This document shows, piece after piece, positions 32,660 to 43,745 of a stretch of DNA of 64,000 nucleotides. The translations under genes were made by a program, and so were the position numbers. Every line of letters starts with the position of its first letter. Within the stretch, counting starts at the first letter, position 1. Below the pieces are notes generated by a model. That model was not told where the DNA came from. It ran no database searches and saw nothing but the letters and a program-made list of their open reading frames with translations. This DNA comes from Apostichopus parvimensis. Its lineage: Eukaryota; Echinodermata; Holothuroidea; Aspidochirotida; Stichopodidae. The DNA lies in NCBI GenBank assembly GCA_000934455.1, contig KN883972.1, positions 26,038-90,037 on the forward strand. Reading direction: 5' to 3'.

Positions 32660-34085
32660 TATGAATGTGGGGGAAACTACAATTAAACACAACTTGAACC
32701 AATGAAATACGAACAAATAAATTGAATTTTGTTCTACCAATCAATTTAATACAAAACCGCTGCCCACCTTGGGCAGGTGTCTACAAACCAAGTTATATAT
32801 TACTTGAGGTCATCGCAGTGACCTACCTCCCAATAAGAATGTAGCAAGGTGATAAATTAATACCTCACCAATAGTCAATAAATCACTAACGAAGTTAATG
32901 ATAGAAAGAAATAAACTGCCCAACTTACACCTTAACCTGTTACCTATAATACCAATATTTAATTAATAACATTGCAAATCCACATAAATCTCAGCTTATA
33001 ATTTACATAAACAATAGTGAGACGTACCTGCGAAGTCCGTGGCCAAACGTATAATTACGAGTCCTAAATATGTAGGCGTTGCCTCGGGGAAAATTCAACC
33101 AGAATCGAAGCCAGCCACAAATACAAGAATAATCCCGCTGGGTGAAGAGATAATATCGTCCGACGCAAACACCCTGTTCCCAAACTTTTAATGGGTGTAG
33201 AGTAATCATTTAAAGGGATTCAGACAAACGGTAAATACGCCCACAATATTATAAGAAAGCGGACTTGGACTTGCCTAAGCTATAAAAGAACATTTACCTT
33301 ACTTAACGAACCGGCGAACGGACCTCACTGGGCAGCGGTTAACACCAAAAACATAACACACTCTTGGAAACCAAAATTGCAAGTGCCCTAACTGAGTACA
33401 AACACTGACTTGAAACCTCGGATCTTCGCGTGGCTCGAACATTCCACATAGCTACGAAGGAACACAGACTATTGTCACGAGAGCTGGACAGCTGAGAGGG
33501 AAACGGAAACAAAGGAATAAAATAGCATGTGAAACAATTCACTATACATATAAAAGATATTAGATCGAACAGACTAGACCCCTCAGAACAATAAAACAAT
33601 ACACACAAACAGGACAACTACTCCAGCAGTGATGCCACCTATGTACGGAGGCGTTTACGTGACGCTCCTCCGAGCGTCACAATAGTCATGTAGGTACCTA
33701 CAAAGTGAGGGCGCTTGTGAGCGCCGTGACAGCCGCAGAATAAGTTGGCTCAGCAGCTTTCCTCTGAAACTGCAAATGTACAGAGACTATATGAAACTTA
33801 AAGTTTCAACGTCCAGTCATGTAGGTATCGTTCACTGGCCAGTTATGTCAATAATGTAGCGCACATGCGCTCTACAAATAGGCCAAAACTGCTCACGGCG
33901 GGATCGGCGACATGAAGTGTAAGATCGAACTGGCCCGATTCGGACTGGCCCGAATCAATTCGACCCCCGTTTCGTTTAAAATCGTGGTTAGTCGAGCAGT
34001 GTGCGCGCGCGCTGAATACCTACGGAGCTGATATCAAGAGTTCAAGTCGCGTCGGTTTCAGTCGGAAAAAAGTGAACCTGTAACT
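32660..34085. other. Intergenic stretch with small hairpins
   Basis: No exon is supported. The stretch 33640-33740 holds two perfect small hairpins, GTGACGCT-CCTCCG-AGCGTCAC and GGCGCT-TGTG-AGCGCC. Near 33860, GCGCACATGCGC resembles a broken NRF1 site. GC content rises toward 34000. Confidence 0.5.
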
Positions 34086-34190
34086 ATGGAGCTGTAAGCG
34101 TTATGAAAAGTACATCAACACGGGAAGGTTTTATGGCTTTCAAGATCATCTACATCAATGCCAAAATCTTCACAGCAAGTAAAACGGGAA
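34086..34190 (+). pseudogene. Decayed copy of the kinase P-loop exon
   Basis: The translation YGAVSVMKSTSTREGF, MAFKII, INAKIF aligns with YGVVSLMRNSKTGRLC, AVKTFQ, VNAKIF of the kinase exon at 38979-39207, and the DNA shares CAAGATCATCT and CAATGCCAAAATCTTCA. The frame upstream of YGAV is closed and the GKG part of the glycine loop is lost. It ends at a GC-type donor (ACA|GCAAGT) where the true exon has GTACGT. It is a relic of a partial duplication or of a neighbouring paralogue. Confidence 0.75.
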
Positions 34191-36342
34191 TATTTTTTAT
34201 TCAAATAATATTAATTTTGTTTCAAATACTCCATAACGATGCAAGCAAAATGTTCTTCATGTCCACAGAAGGGCAGGCATGGATGGCATCCATAAGTTTT
34301 ATATTTTGTACAGTTTTGCTGTCTTGTTTTGTTATAGGCAAACAAATTTGCATACAAATAGTGATGAATGACAACATGTTGGTATTGATCTTGCATATAC
34401 AGGCCTACCTCAATTAATGTCCTTATACCGGAAGAAAATTGAAATTAAGCTAACAAAAGAATATTTCAAACAAGATCTTACTCTACAATTGTTGTTGTAC
34501 ATGTAGTGTCTTCCTTGTGGTTCCTTAATCCTATCCACTCGCGTGGGTCTGCGCCTGACTATTTAGTGACTCTCCCGAGCTGTGTAGAATCAACTTCGAA
34601 TGTGACTGTCCGCTTTCCATGGCTTTAACCACGCGTTACTCAAAGTGCCAAGGCGTTACGCATTACAGGCTTTGGCTTTGTGTTCTACGCGCATAAAGTG
34701 TACTGTGCGTCAGCCTGAGAACATGAACATCGTGTAGTGTTGCTAGAGAACGCAAGATATGTTTTGTGAAATGAATGGGATGCGTGCGCGCACTCGTCCG
34801 TCGCTGAGCTACCATACTGGTAATAACGCACAAGACGCAGTCGTGCGTGATGTCGCATCCCTCGCCCTGAATCGGTGTTTGTATATATATATATAATATG
34901 TTACGACGAAACATTTTGTATTGCGCCGAAAGCTCTCTACCATATCTCTGGTACGCAACGTTCTGCGCAAAATATGGATCCACGCGAAAGTTTGTGACAT
35001 CACAAAGGAGCTAGCTAGTAAGTATGTAAACTGCGATAATGTGACTTCAGTTCAATTTGCCTAGCATCACGAACACATAGTATACTTGCTTTACACAGCG
35101 AAAACTGCGATTTATTTCCTCAAATTTGGAACCCTATTTACATCTTCTCATATTTCTGGTAAGTATTTAAACGATTTTTTGTTGTTTTTGTTGTTGTTTT
35201 CTTGTAAACTATATATGAAAATATAGAAGTCATGGGCTTCTCGAGAAGTTGTCAACGATCTATTCAATAGACGTAAGCTAATCCTATCAACGATCTATTC
35301 AATAGGCGTAAGCTAATCCTATATACATTGCTTCATATGCTATGGGGAAGGGGTAGGCTAGAGCCTCTCGAGAAGTTGTCAACGATCTATGCAATAGACG
35401 TAAGCTAATCCTATCAACGATCTATTCAATAGACGTAAGCTCATCCTATCACGATCTATTCAATAGGCGTAAGTTAATCCTATATTCATTGCTTCGTATG
35501 CTATGGGGAAGGGGTAAGCTAGAGCATCTCGAGAAGTTGTCAACGATCTATGCAATAGACGTAAGCTCATCCTATCAACGATCTATTCAATAGACGTAAG
35601 CTCATCCTATCACGATCTATTCAATAGGCGTAAGCTAATCCTATATACATTGCTTCGTATGCTATGGGGGAAGGGGTAAGTTAGTCAGGACGTATTGGTT
35701 ATTGCAGCTTAATGGCAATTTCGTCATGAGTTTTAATGTTTACAAGGACAGCTAAGTATCGTCAAGGTATCGTTAACTGGTTTCTTTTTCAAAAACTGTT
35801 AGAGCAAAATTGACTTCCCATGTGTTGCCTTCTGTATAGAGTAACGTTATCATCTTATTGTCTCAATACATGTAAGGCTTAAGTTACTTTAGGCTTGCAG
35901 TAAATTTCATTATGAATATAAATTTGTTATTTCATTTTACTGTAAACGAAAAAAGAAAAAATATAATAATAATGATCTCGATTGGTAAGTTCTTTTGCAA
36001 TAATACATGCATCATTATAATAGCACAAACCCCGTCTTAGATATAATCACACATTCTCAATTTTAGATAGATTGAGAAATTTAAATTATTTTTTATTAAT
36101 GAAATTACCAATTTTGATGTCTCTGACGTCATATAAATGTATGGGAGGCCGATTATCATCATATATAACATATGCATATTCAGTAATAGATTATGAATTT
36201 TGTAATTGGTAACTGAAATATAAAAACATTTCTTTTAAATATTTAAGTTTTTATAATATTTTATAATAATTTCAAAATTTGATAATATTGTTATAATTCT
36301 AAACTTGTATAATATTTAAGTATTATATTTTCTGCTTTTCAG
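34191..36342. other. Kinase 5' flank and leader region
   Basis: No coding exon is supported. Donor-like sites at 35012 (AGCTA|GTAAGT) and 35160 (TTCTG|GTAAGT) could end non-coding leader exons of the kinase gene, whose first coding exon has an acceptor. It contains the nested repeat at 35232-35690 and very AT-rich sequence at 35940-36340. Confidence 0.45.
35232..35690. repeat. Nested (higher-order) tandem repeat
   Basis: A 35-base unit, CAACGATCTATTCAATAGAC plus GTAAGCTAATCCTAT, occurs two or three times within a larger block that starts TCTCGAGAAGTTG and ends with GCTTCGTATGCTATGGGGAA. Blocks begin near 35239, 35366 and 35528. Confidence 0.88.
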
Positions 36343-36410
36343 TTGATGACAATGTTATCCAGACATATGAACGAATCCCACCAACATCAACCCGAACCAG
36401 CTCTTGAGAG
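36343..36410 (+). CDS. Kinase exon with start codon
   Basis: Acceptor CTTTTCAG, donor GAGAG|GTAAGT. The reading is MTMLSRHMNESHQHQPEPAL, in phase with exon 2 (AG|A). An acceptor in front implies at least one upstream leader exon; the start could also be the second Met. Confidence 0.7.
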
Positions 36411-39400
36411 GTAAGTTTGCTTAAGATGATGAAAAAAATATCATTTCACACGGAGACGCCGTTATTTTCAATGTTTTTATGATCACAAGTTGAATGAACT
36501 TTTCACCATTTTACCCCCTTGTAATTTATAAAATATAATTGATTAGTTCTAAATAATTCCATCAAAGGAATACTACTGAGAAATAACTTAATGAATAAAA
36601 TTCAAGGTAGTTTATTTTGTGCCACAAATAATGAGTAAACCCCTCAGAAATAGCAAATGTGTGCGAAGTTTTCCTGACAAAGTTTAACATCTTTTATATT
36701 ACATTTGTGTTTTTTTGTTTTTGTTCTTCATTTTGACAGACGCACGGTTTGGAAGAAGGTCGTTACGACCTTGACATGTTGTGGACGTTCTCGATCTAAA
36801 GCCTACGAACTTGGTGATTGTTATGAACCAACACCTTCATCTGCTCAGCAAACTTCACCCGGCTCGAGAAACGACTCACAACCAAATGTCGGTCACGTGA
36901 TCGACGGACGCGGGAAAACAACTTCACCCTCGTCAACACGAAGCTTTCATTTCAAGCGCGGCAAAGAACAACCGAAGACGCCAAATGCAAGATCAAAAAG
37001 TCGCCGGAAGAAGGATAAAGAATCTTCCAACGTGAGAAAGCTTTCGACCTCTCTAAAGAACAGAGAAGTCAACCTCATCCAGCCCATCAACGACACGGAT
37101 GTTCAGAAAGGGCGCCCTCACTTCTGCAAACCACCGCAGACGATCAAGCCAAGAGACCAGTCACGCGGTGTCGATTTTAAAAATGTTTCGGTCATCATCA
37201 AAAAATATGCAAAGTCGATTAGCTTTTCGACTTTACAGTCGCTTTCGCCAGATGGTAAAGAATCATTGACGGATACCTTTAAGCGTCATAAAGGGTTCAT
37301 CGAATCACTTGTTAAGTCTCAAGCATATGTTCCTCCCGAGCGAGCAACAGCCTATCGCATTGACAAGGAGTTTGATCATCTCCAGAATTCACAACATTCA
37401 CTTGGTCAAATTTGCGACATTAATGGACCACCAGCAGGTCCCCATAATGCGGCACTTCAGTCCTCATCAACCAGTCTAAAGTTCTCAGATCACAAAAGCA
37501 ACATCAACTTTGCTAAGACTGTTGCCAGGGGTGCCATCTGCGTACCTCGCGCAGCGCTACAAAAGTCAAGCGTATCACCAGAGTCATGTGACGTCACACA
37601 CATTCCGCCAAATGTTACCCATGTTAAGATAAAGACTGGAAGTAAGGGTGACGTCAATGAAATCATTCAACTTGAGCCAACTCAGCCACATTCATCATCA
37701 ACCAGAATCCATACACCACGTGAACTACCCACCCAGTACAGAGCTCTGACAACTCCAAAGGAGAAAGCTCCAAAGCATCGGCCGAAGTTAACGACTGCCA
37801 AACAGGATGGTGATGTTTCACGTGTGGATGAACTGGTAGCCGGTGGAGGAAAGAAGTTAGAGCTAGATGGGTGTGCTGCGAAACCGCCAAAGGTCCCTTG
37901 TAGACGAATCAAAGACGCACGGCAGCTTGTACATCCAAAGAGAAACCCAATTCAGAGAGGGAATGAACCTTTGAACTGCAGAGAAATCAAGAACATCTTG
38001 GTAACTAGACTCACCGACGGTGATAGCGGATTAGTTCGGTTTTCAGAGATTCCATATCGGAAAGCTGAGATCCCTAGTTGCCGCGTCCAGGACAACTCTT
38101 CGAGTCACCAGACTCATGTACGACAGGCAGAAAAAGATATCGCAAAGGTGTCTTCGGTTGGACAGGGCCACGTGGATGTTCTTCGTAGCACCCGTGACGT
38201 CAGAGTTGAGGCTGGACACAAAAACAATGCAACTGCAATCAAGTCGAAGCTTACTCATGCAATGAATACTATTCAAGGGTGAGTTAAAAACGTTTTCCGA
38301 AATAACAACGATCAGGGGCGCAAAACCAACCTCTTTTTGTAATGGGAAGGGTAGTTGCTATGTCGTCCTCGGAAGGGTGTAAGGATAGAGGTCTCCCCTT
38401 CCCCTATGAAAAAAATTTGGTTGAAAATGGAGGGGTGCTTTGATGCCAAATAGTGCTACATTTTGCACGAAAATGTGAGATTTTGACATATAAATGGGCT
38501 AAAACAAAACGTGACGTCGGTATTTAACTGATAACTGGTGCCCTCAAAACTGTTTCTGCTGGCGGGAATAAGAGAGGGAGAGAGAGATGCATTACGTATC
38601 AGTTACCGATTTTCTTGCAGTTTGGCAGGAGCTGACGAAGTTCTCATATAAGGGACCCACCGTGACTATACACTACTGAACGATAAGGAAGACTCCCACC
38701 CCCTCTCCCCCTCCTCCTCCTTCTCCCTCCCTCTCCTTCCTTCTACCTTACTTCTACCTTCCGTTAGATTTACTAACGATATAGGACGCTGCAACGACTT
38801 TGCCAATCAATATGGCTATACCCTTATAATTTTGTCAAATTTTGGCCAAAATCGCGACTTTTTCAATTCTTCCCACTTTATGTTAACGATGTATAAAGGC
38901 TCTTCTTTTTTCATATCGGGTATAATTATGTTCATATTGATTAGATTGATAGACCATAACATTTTGTACATCCTACAGTCAAACATCGACTGCCAAAATA
39001 AAGTCAACACTACAGCGGTTGTTTCCAGAATGCGAGGTACTATCGCAAAATGATCTTCAACATGTTCTACACCCCGTCACCAACAAATCGATTACTCTTG
39101 GCAAGGGTGCTTATGGAGTAGTAAGCCTAATGAGAAACAGCAAAACTGGAAGGCTTTGTGCGGTGAAAACCTTCCAAGATCATCTCGTCAATGCCAAAAT
39201 CTTCAGAGTACGTATAAAATTGAAACGGGTGAAAGGTCATCGCCAAATATGCTATAAAGTCAGATATATTATTATGGTCATGCATGCTCAAAACTTTCAA
39301 CAAGAATTCTATTGCGTGCTGAGTTTTGGTGTGAACCGTTGTCTTTTGATATTTAAGGTTTACTTTCAGGTATTTATCAATGTTTTGGTTGTTCAAAAGA

Positions 39401-40605
39401 AGTAGAAGTGTGCGTGCGTGATGAGTATATAGTGATTTTAAAATGTGTTAATTAATCATGTGTCTAAAATGTCTTGATTGGTAATATTTTATACCGGCTT
39501 GTCCTTTAAGTTAACGGTGACGTCAGAGCTCCCGCCCCGCCCATACAGGTGTCTATCTTTAGGTAAATTCATCGTTTTATAAGTTCTTCTAGTACTCAGG
39601 AAGACTCCTTTTGGAGTCTACTCATTATGATAGCCAAATTTATTTGAATTCAGAAGCACAAATATCATCTTGACAAAAACTGTCAAACTTGCAAATAGTA
39701 TCTTAAAAACAGAGGATTTTATTCTGGGAATAATTCCCATAAAAGATTGGAGCAAAAAAACAAAAAACACAATTGTCTTTGAGGAAAATTATGATATCAA
39801 CCTTTCGACTTCTTTCTACGAAATTACCATCCTTAAAGTTCAGTACAAGCTGACCTCAGAAATTTTCAGCAGCATGGCCTTCTTATAGTATTTCCCAATA
39901 TCATTTCAATTAATGCCACATTTACGAAGTTCTCCCCCCTTTTTTTCTTGTTCATTTTGACAGGAGGCTAAGTTAGAGGTCCAAACGTTGACTAAACTAC
40001 GCGGCTTAAATTGCGTTGCAGAACTTTTCGGTATAGTACCGACAGAAGGGAACATCGGAGTGCCCTCTGTTGTTGAAGAATTCATCGGTGACGCAAAATC
40101 CTTCAAGGCGTCGACATTACACGCAGCTCTGAAATCAAATATCCTATCCGCTGCCGCGATGTTTCGCATTGCGCTGAACATTGTCAACGCACTTAATAAC
40201 GTTCACTCCAGGGGTGTCCTTCATTGTGACTTTAAGACCGACAATATTATGTTGATGCCTGGATTTGAACAGCAAAGAGATCCTCAAATCAAAATCATTG
40301 ACTTCGGGAGAGCAATTCGTATGGATAAGAAACCGAAGTACGAACATTATACACCAGAAAAGCAACAGAGGGTGTTGACAAGGTCCATTCATGTTGCCCC
40401 TGAGGTAGTGATGGGGACACAGCCGCATAGTGTGACTTCAGAGGTATACTCACTTGGTATGGTATTCCTAATGATGGCGGGTGACCAGTTTAAATATTTG
40501 GAAAATGCTGGCGAAAAATGCACTGATAAGAATTTCGTTCAGAGACCAACGATGGACAAAATCAAGGCGAAGCTGACGTCGTACATTAAAAGAAAACAAT
40601 ACTAG
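36343..40605 (+). CDS. Non-RD protein kinase with long basic N-terminus
   Basis: Coding exons 36343-36410 (ATG 36346), 36740-38278, 38979-39207 and 39964-40605 join in phase to give 824 residues. Residues 1 to about 560 are basic, Ser/Pro/Lys-rich and without a domain. The kinase domain follows: glycine loop LGKGAYG near 576, AVK lysine near 598, alpha-C Glu in EAKLEVQTL, catalytic loop HCDFKTDN (Asp near 700), DFG near 724, APE near 758. All catalytic residues are present, so activity is plausible. Arg of HRD is replaced by Cys, so it is a non-RD kinase. The C lobe after APE is short. It resembles the many LH-D-K-DN kinases expanded in marine invertebrates; no exact orthologue is recognised and the substrate is unknown. 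Confidence 0.85.
36740..38278 (+). CDS. Kinase large N-terminal exon
   Basis: A 1539-base open exon from TTTTGACAG to CAAGG|GTGAGT. It encodes a disordered, Lys/Arg/Ser/Pro-rich region with clusters such as KSRRKKDKESS. It has no predicted membrane segment, and TLTCCGRSRSKAYE near its start could be lipid-modified, though this is only a guess. The function is unknown. Confidence 0.85.
38694..38762. repeat. Polypyrimidine tract in kinase intron
   Basis: About 70 bases of almost pure C and T, with CCTCCTCCTTCTCCC-type words. It may form a triplex or act as a splicing enhancer tract; it is 215 bases ahead of the exon 3 acceptor. Confidence 0.8.
38979..39207 (+). CDS. Kinase glycine-loop exon
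   Basis: Acceptor ATCCTACAG, donor TTCAGA|GTACGT. It encodes LGKGAYGVVSLM and LCAVKTFQDHL, the ATP-binding N lobe. The start phase fits the previous exon (GG|T). Confidence 0.88.
39964..40605 (+). CDS. Kinase catalytic last exon
   Basis: Acceptor ATTTTGACAG, phase 0, stop TAG at 40603. It encodes the alpha-C helix through the C lobe, with VLHCDFKTDNIML, IIDFGRAI and VAPEVVMG. After APE there are only 66 residues, which suggests a reduced C lobe lacking some terminal helices. Confidence 0.92.
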   Translation, partial: EAKLEVQTLTKLRGLNCVAELFGIVPTEGNIGVPSVVEEFIGDAKSFKASTLHAALKSNILSAAAMFRIALNIVNALNNVHSRGVLHCDFKTDNIMLMPGFEQQRDPQIKIIDFGRAIRMDKKPKYEHYTPEKQQRVLTRSIHVAPEVVMGTQPHSVTSEVYSLGMVFLMMAGDQFKYLENAGEKCTDKNFVQRPTMDKIKAKLTSYIKRKQY

Positions 40606-41227
40606 ATGGATGACGTCATGGATGGATGGCATCGTACCCCGCGGGCAGAATAACTTGGACATCTTTGATATTCCGCTTGTGATGAGCGAAAGCAGACGGA
40701 TTTGTTTCCGAACGTGTTGTTTGTGACTTTGATAGATTGTGCAGACTCACTGGGAGTAAGAATATATGACGAAAGCATTGCAAAGTCAAAAACACTCAAC
40801 GCGGTATCCGATGTGATGCGCCACATTATGAGACAATTCTCCGTCGAGCCTTGATATATCGACATAGCGCCCTCGTTTAAAAGGCAACGGCGTTTGTCAT
40901 GATGGAACTGTTCAAACTCATATGCGGCTGTGTTGTTGTTTCATGTCCTAATGTTCACGTCAGATGTACTTGTAAAACTTAAAATGTTATGTAATGTATC
41001 GTTCGGCACCGTATCGTACAAAAACAAACTTGTACCCACGAATTGTAGAAAAAGTGAAGAGTGAAGAAAGATGGATTTCACCGAATATATGCCTATGGCA
41101 ATTAAGATTCACAAACAAGGTGAAGAAGAAGACAGACCACTTCATCCACTTGATGGACTATATAAGGCCATCTTTTCTTAAAGAAAATCCAGCCTGACAA
41201 TTATAATGCAGAAAATGTACATTTTTA
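40606..41227. other. Kinase 3' flank
   Basis: Probably the kinase 3' UTR and flank. No second gene is recognised; the ORF at 40994-41197 has no domain. Confidence 0.5.
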
Positions 41228-41306
41228 CATTTTGAAATTTTGAAATTTTGAAATTTTGAAATTTTGAAATTTTGAAATTTTGAAATTTTGAAATTTTGAA
41301 ATTTTG
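41228..41306. repeat. (TTTTGAAA)n microsatellite
   Basis: About nine perfect octamers TTTTGAAA. They are followed to about 41460 by AT-rich AATAAAA-type simple sequence that contains several AATAAA words. Confidence 0.95.
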
Positions 41307-43565
41307 GACAAAATTGATTGTGATCAATACAAGTATAATGTACCAATATAAGAATAATAATAAAAATAAAATGACTGAAATAAAATAAAATATAATAAAA
41401 TAAAACTATCTCTCTCTATTATTAATTATTATTATTATTTTATTTTTTAATTTAAATTATTATTATTGTTTTATTATCTCGCTCTCTTGTTTTGCTTACT
41501 TCATGAAAGTAACCTTTCAACACATCAGTTGTTCTTTCTTTCTATTTCTTTGAGGTTATTAATCAGTTTTGATCGATACATTTCCAATCATCAAAATGTA
41601 GTTGTTTGCTTGGCGATAGTCAAGTCTCGTTTTACAGGAAAAAATCCCAAACTTTTACTTCTTGTGTAAGACAAATAATCAACACTTGGTGTCTACTAGG
41701 CAATGAAATTTCTCAAAATCAAATAAAACTAAGGTTTACCAATAATTACTAATACTGAAACTTTGCTGCAGCTGCGATAACGTCTGATGCGCAATTTTGG
41801 GGAATTCCCCTATTTTTCAATGACGCGTCGACTCACATAATTAATTTTAGTATGTTTGCAGTGCTAGTTTCAGTTCCATAACAACTATCCCTGGTTTCAG
41901 TTTATTTTCTCCACATAACCTCAGTGAAGTATAAGAGACATTTACACGATACATTTCACATTAACAATCCTGGATCGGGTGAGCAGTCTGTGATAGTGAT
42001 AGTTGGTGAGCACGTAGGGACCCATAATTGAGTACGAGCCTAGATGCACGGATAGAACGAAGTACGTTGGTTAGTGCACATAAGTCACGGCGAGATATCT
42101 ATCATTTAACTGTGGTAAAGAAGAGCCCAGTCGTATTTTGTTCGGTAATTTGTTGTCAACATTTAAGTGGTTGCAGACGACGATCTCTCTGTGTGCATCA
42201 ACCATAGAAATTGAAGAAGGTCAATGATATCAACACAACAAGTGCTGTAGCCTACACTACGTTACAGTATAAACTAGGCTAAAGCAGACCTAGGCAAATG
42301 TAGGCCTAATGTTAAATGCGCAATGACTGGTATCACCTGACCTATGCCTACACTACAGTACTAATTTGGTCATGCGGATTCCCTAAATTCGCATTATACA
42401 GCTGCAGAGATACATTGTAGGCCCACAGTCGCCGCGTTTGAATATCAAGTTGTAACCACTTTCAAAAACAACAGTCTGCACAGTCCTAGCCTATCATTTA
42501 ACAACATACAGTAAGGCTGTAGGCCTAGACAGGGAAACATCGATTTCAAGCACTTCACTGACATGTCACCCAATTACCAGCTAGGCTATTTGCTTTTGGG
42601 AAGGCCTACAGTAAACTTTAATAAAAGTGCATAGGCCTAGTTAGAAAAATGTATCCTTGCTAGGCAGAGTCACAGGCTGATCCTAGTAGTAGTAAGTAGT
42701 AATATGCTGAACATTATTTATAAAAGAGAAGGCAAGAAATTTGCATTCAACAGTAACTGCAATGTGACCAGATTTACTAAAGAACTAAATGTCAGGGCCA
42801 GGTTAACTTTGGTAAATACAAAGAAGAAATATAACCCATGCCATGTGTTGAAAAGGAAAAATAATCGAGCGCCTTACCAAGAGAGACCTTAAATCTTATA
42901 TTTCTCCTTACAGCATGATGTTTCAGCTAAGAGTGAGGTGTTTGCTCCAAACCAGCCTACATGAATTGGCTAATCCATTGTGCAGAAAATACTTCGCATC
43001 TGTTAGCACAGATTGTAAAGAAAATATGTCGCATCTATTAGTGCAGATTGTAAAGAAAATATTTTGCATCTATTAGCACAGATAGTAAGATCACCTGGGC
43101 ATTGAGCAATTCTATAGCATTCTCAATCTACCCCTACACCTGTATATATAATGCTGGCACATTCCTAAGTACATAGCCACCATCACTGTACTAGATCTGA
43201 ATAGTTCCCAGGATTAAAAGAGTACACAAAAGGCCTGTTTACTCACACAAAAGATGGCCCAGCTTACTATCACCATAGTAAAATACAATGGCCTATCAAC
43301 TCTCATGTGACACAGTAGCACTTTTAGTATCATTTATGAATTTTGTTTAGTATCATTTATGAATTTTGTTCATCATAAAATAAAGATACAGGTCATACAA
43401 AGGTTGACAGCTTACATTGTACATGACCTGCTGTAGAATACTCTCATATAAATGCATTTGTTTAGCAATTTTTTAGTATTGCTTTGCAATGGCGGAAAAA
43501 TGATTCCATCTTCTGATATTTCATCCCGTTACAGGTCTTAATTTATTCATCAGTTGCAGGCAGCA
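41307..43565. other. STX17 5' flank and leader
   Basis: Non-coding. 42240-42640 is dense in AGGCCTA/TAGGCCT words, as in the EXO1 promoter region, and probably flanks the STX17 start site. The first coding exon of STX17 has an acceptor, so a leader exon should lie here; I could not fix it. The ORF 42704-42892 is not supported. Confidence 0.45.
42986..43090. repeat. 35-bp tandem repeat, three units
   Basis: Three units of GCATCTATTAGCACAGATTG plus TAAAGAAAATATTTT, starting near 42996, 43031 and 43066. A 22-base direct repeat (TAGTATCATTTATGAATTTTG) follows at 43327-43370. Confidence 0.88.
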
Positions 43566-43745
43566 ATGATGGCGACCTTTGACTCTATGAGTTCTAGCAT
43601 GACAGAGAGCATGACGGCTAACTTCATCGATCCAGTAAACAAACAACCCTTGAAGAGGCTCGAACCGACCATACAAAGATTTACCAAAATAGCTCTGCCA
43701 ACTGATTTGGGAAGATTATTGCAACACAAGAAAATGATAAAGAGG
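43566..43745 (+). CDS. STX17: STX17 exon with start
   Basis: Acceptor CAGTTGCAG, two consecutive ATGs at 43566 and 43569, donor AAGAGG|GTAAGT. It encodes a Met/Ser-rich leader, then PLKRLEPTIQRFTKIALPTD. Confidence 0.9.

Noticed and set aside
34103-34417. 104-residue plus-strand ORF as an intact small membrane protein
   Set aside because: Its first 30 codons are the decayed kinase exon; the rest is AT-rich intron-like sequence that merely looks hydrophobic.
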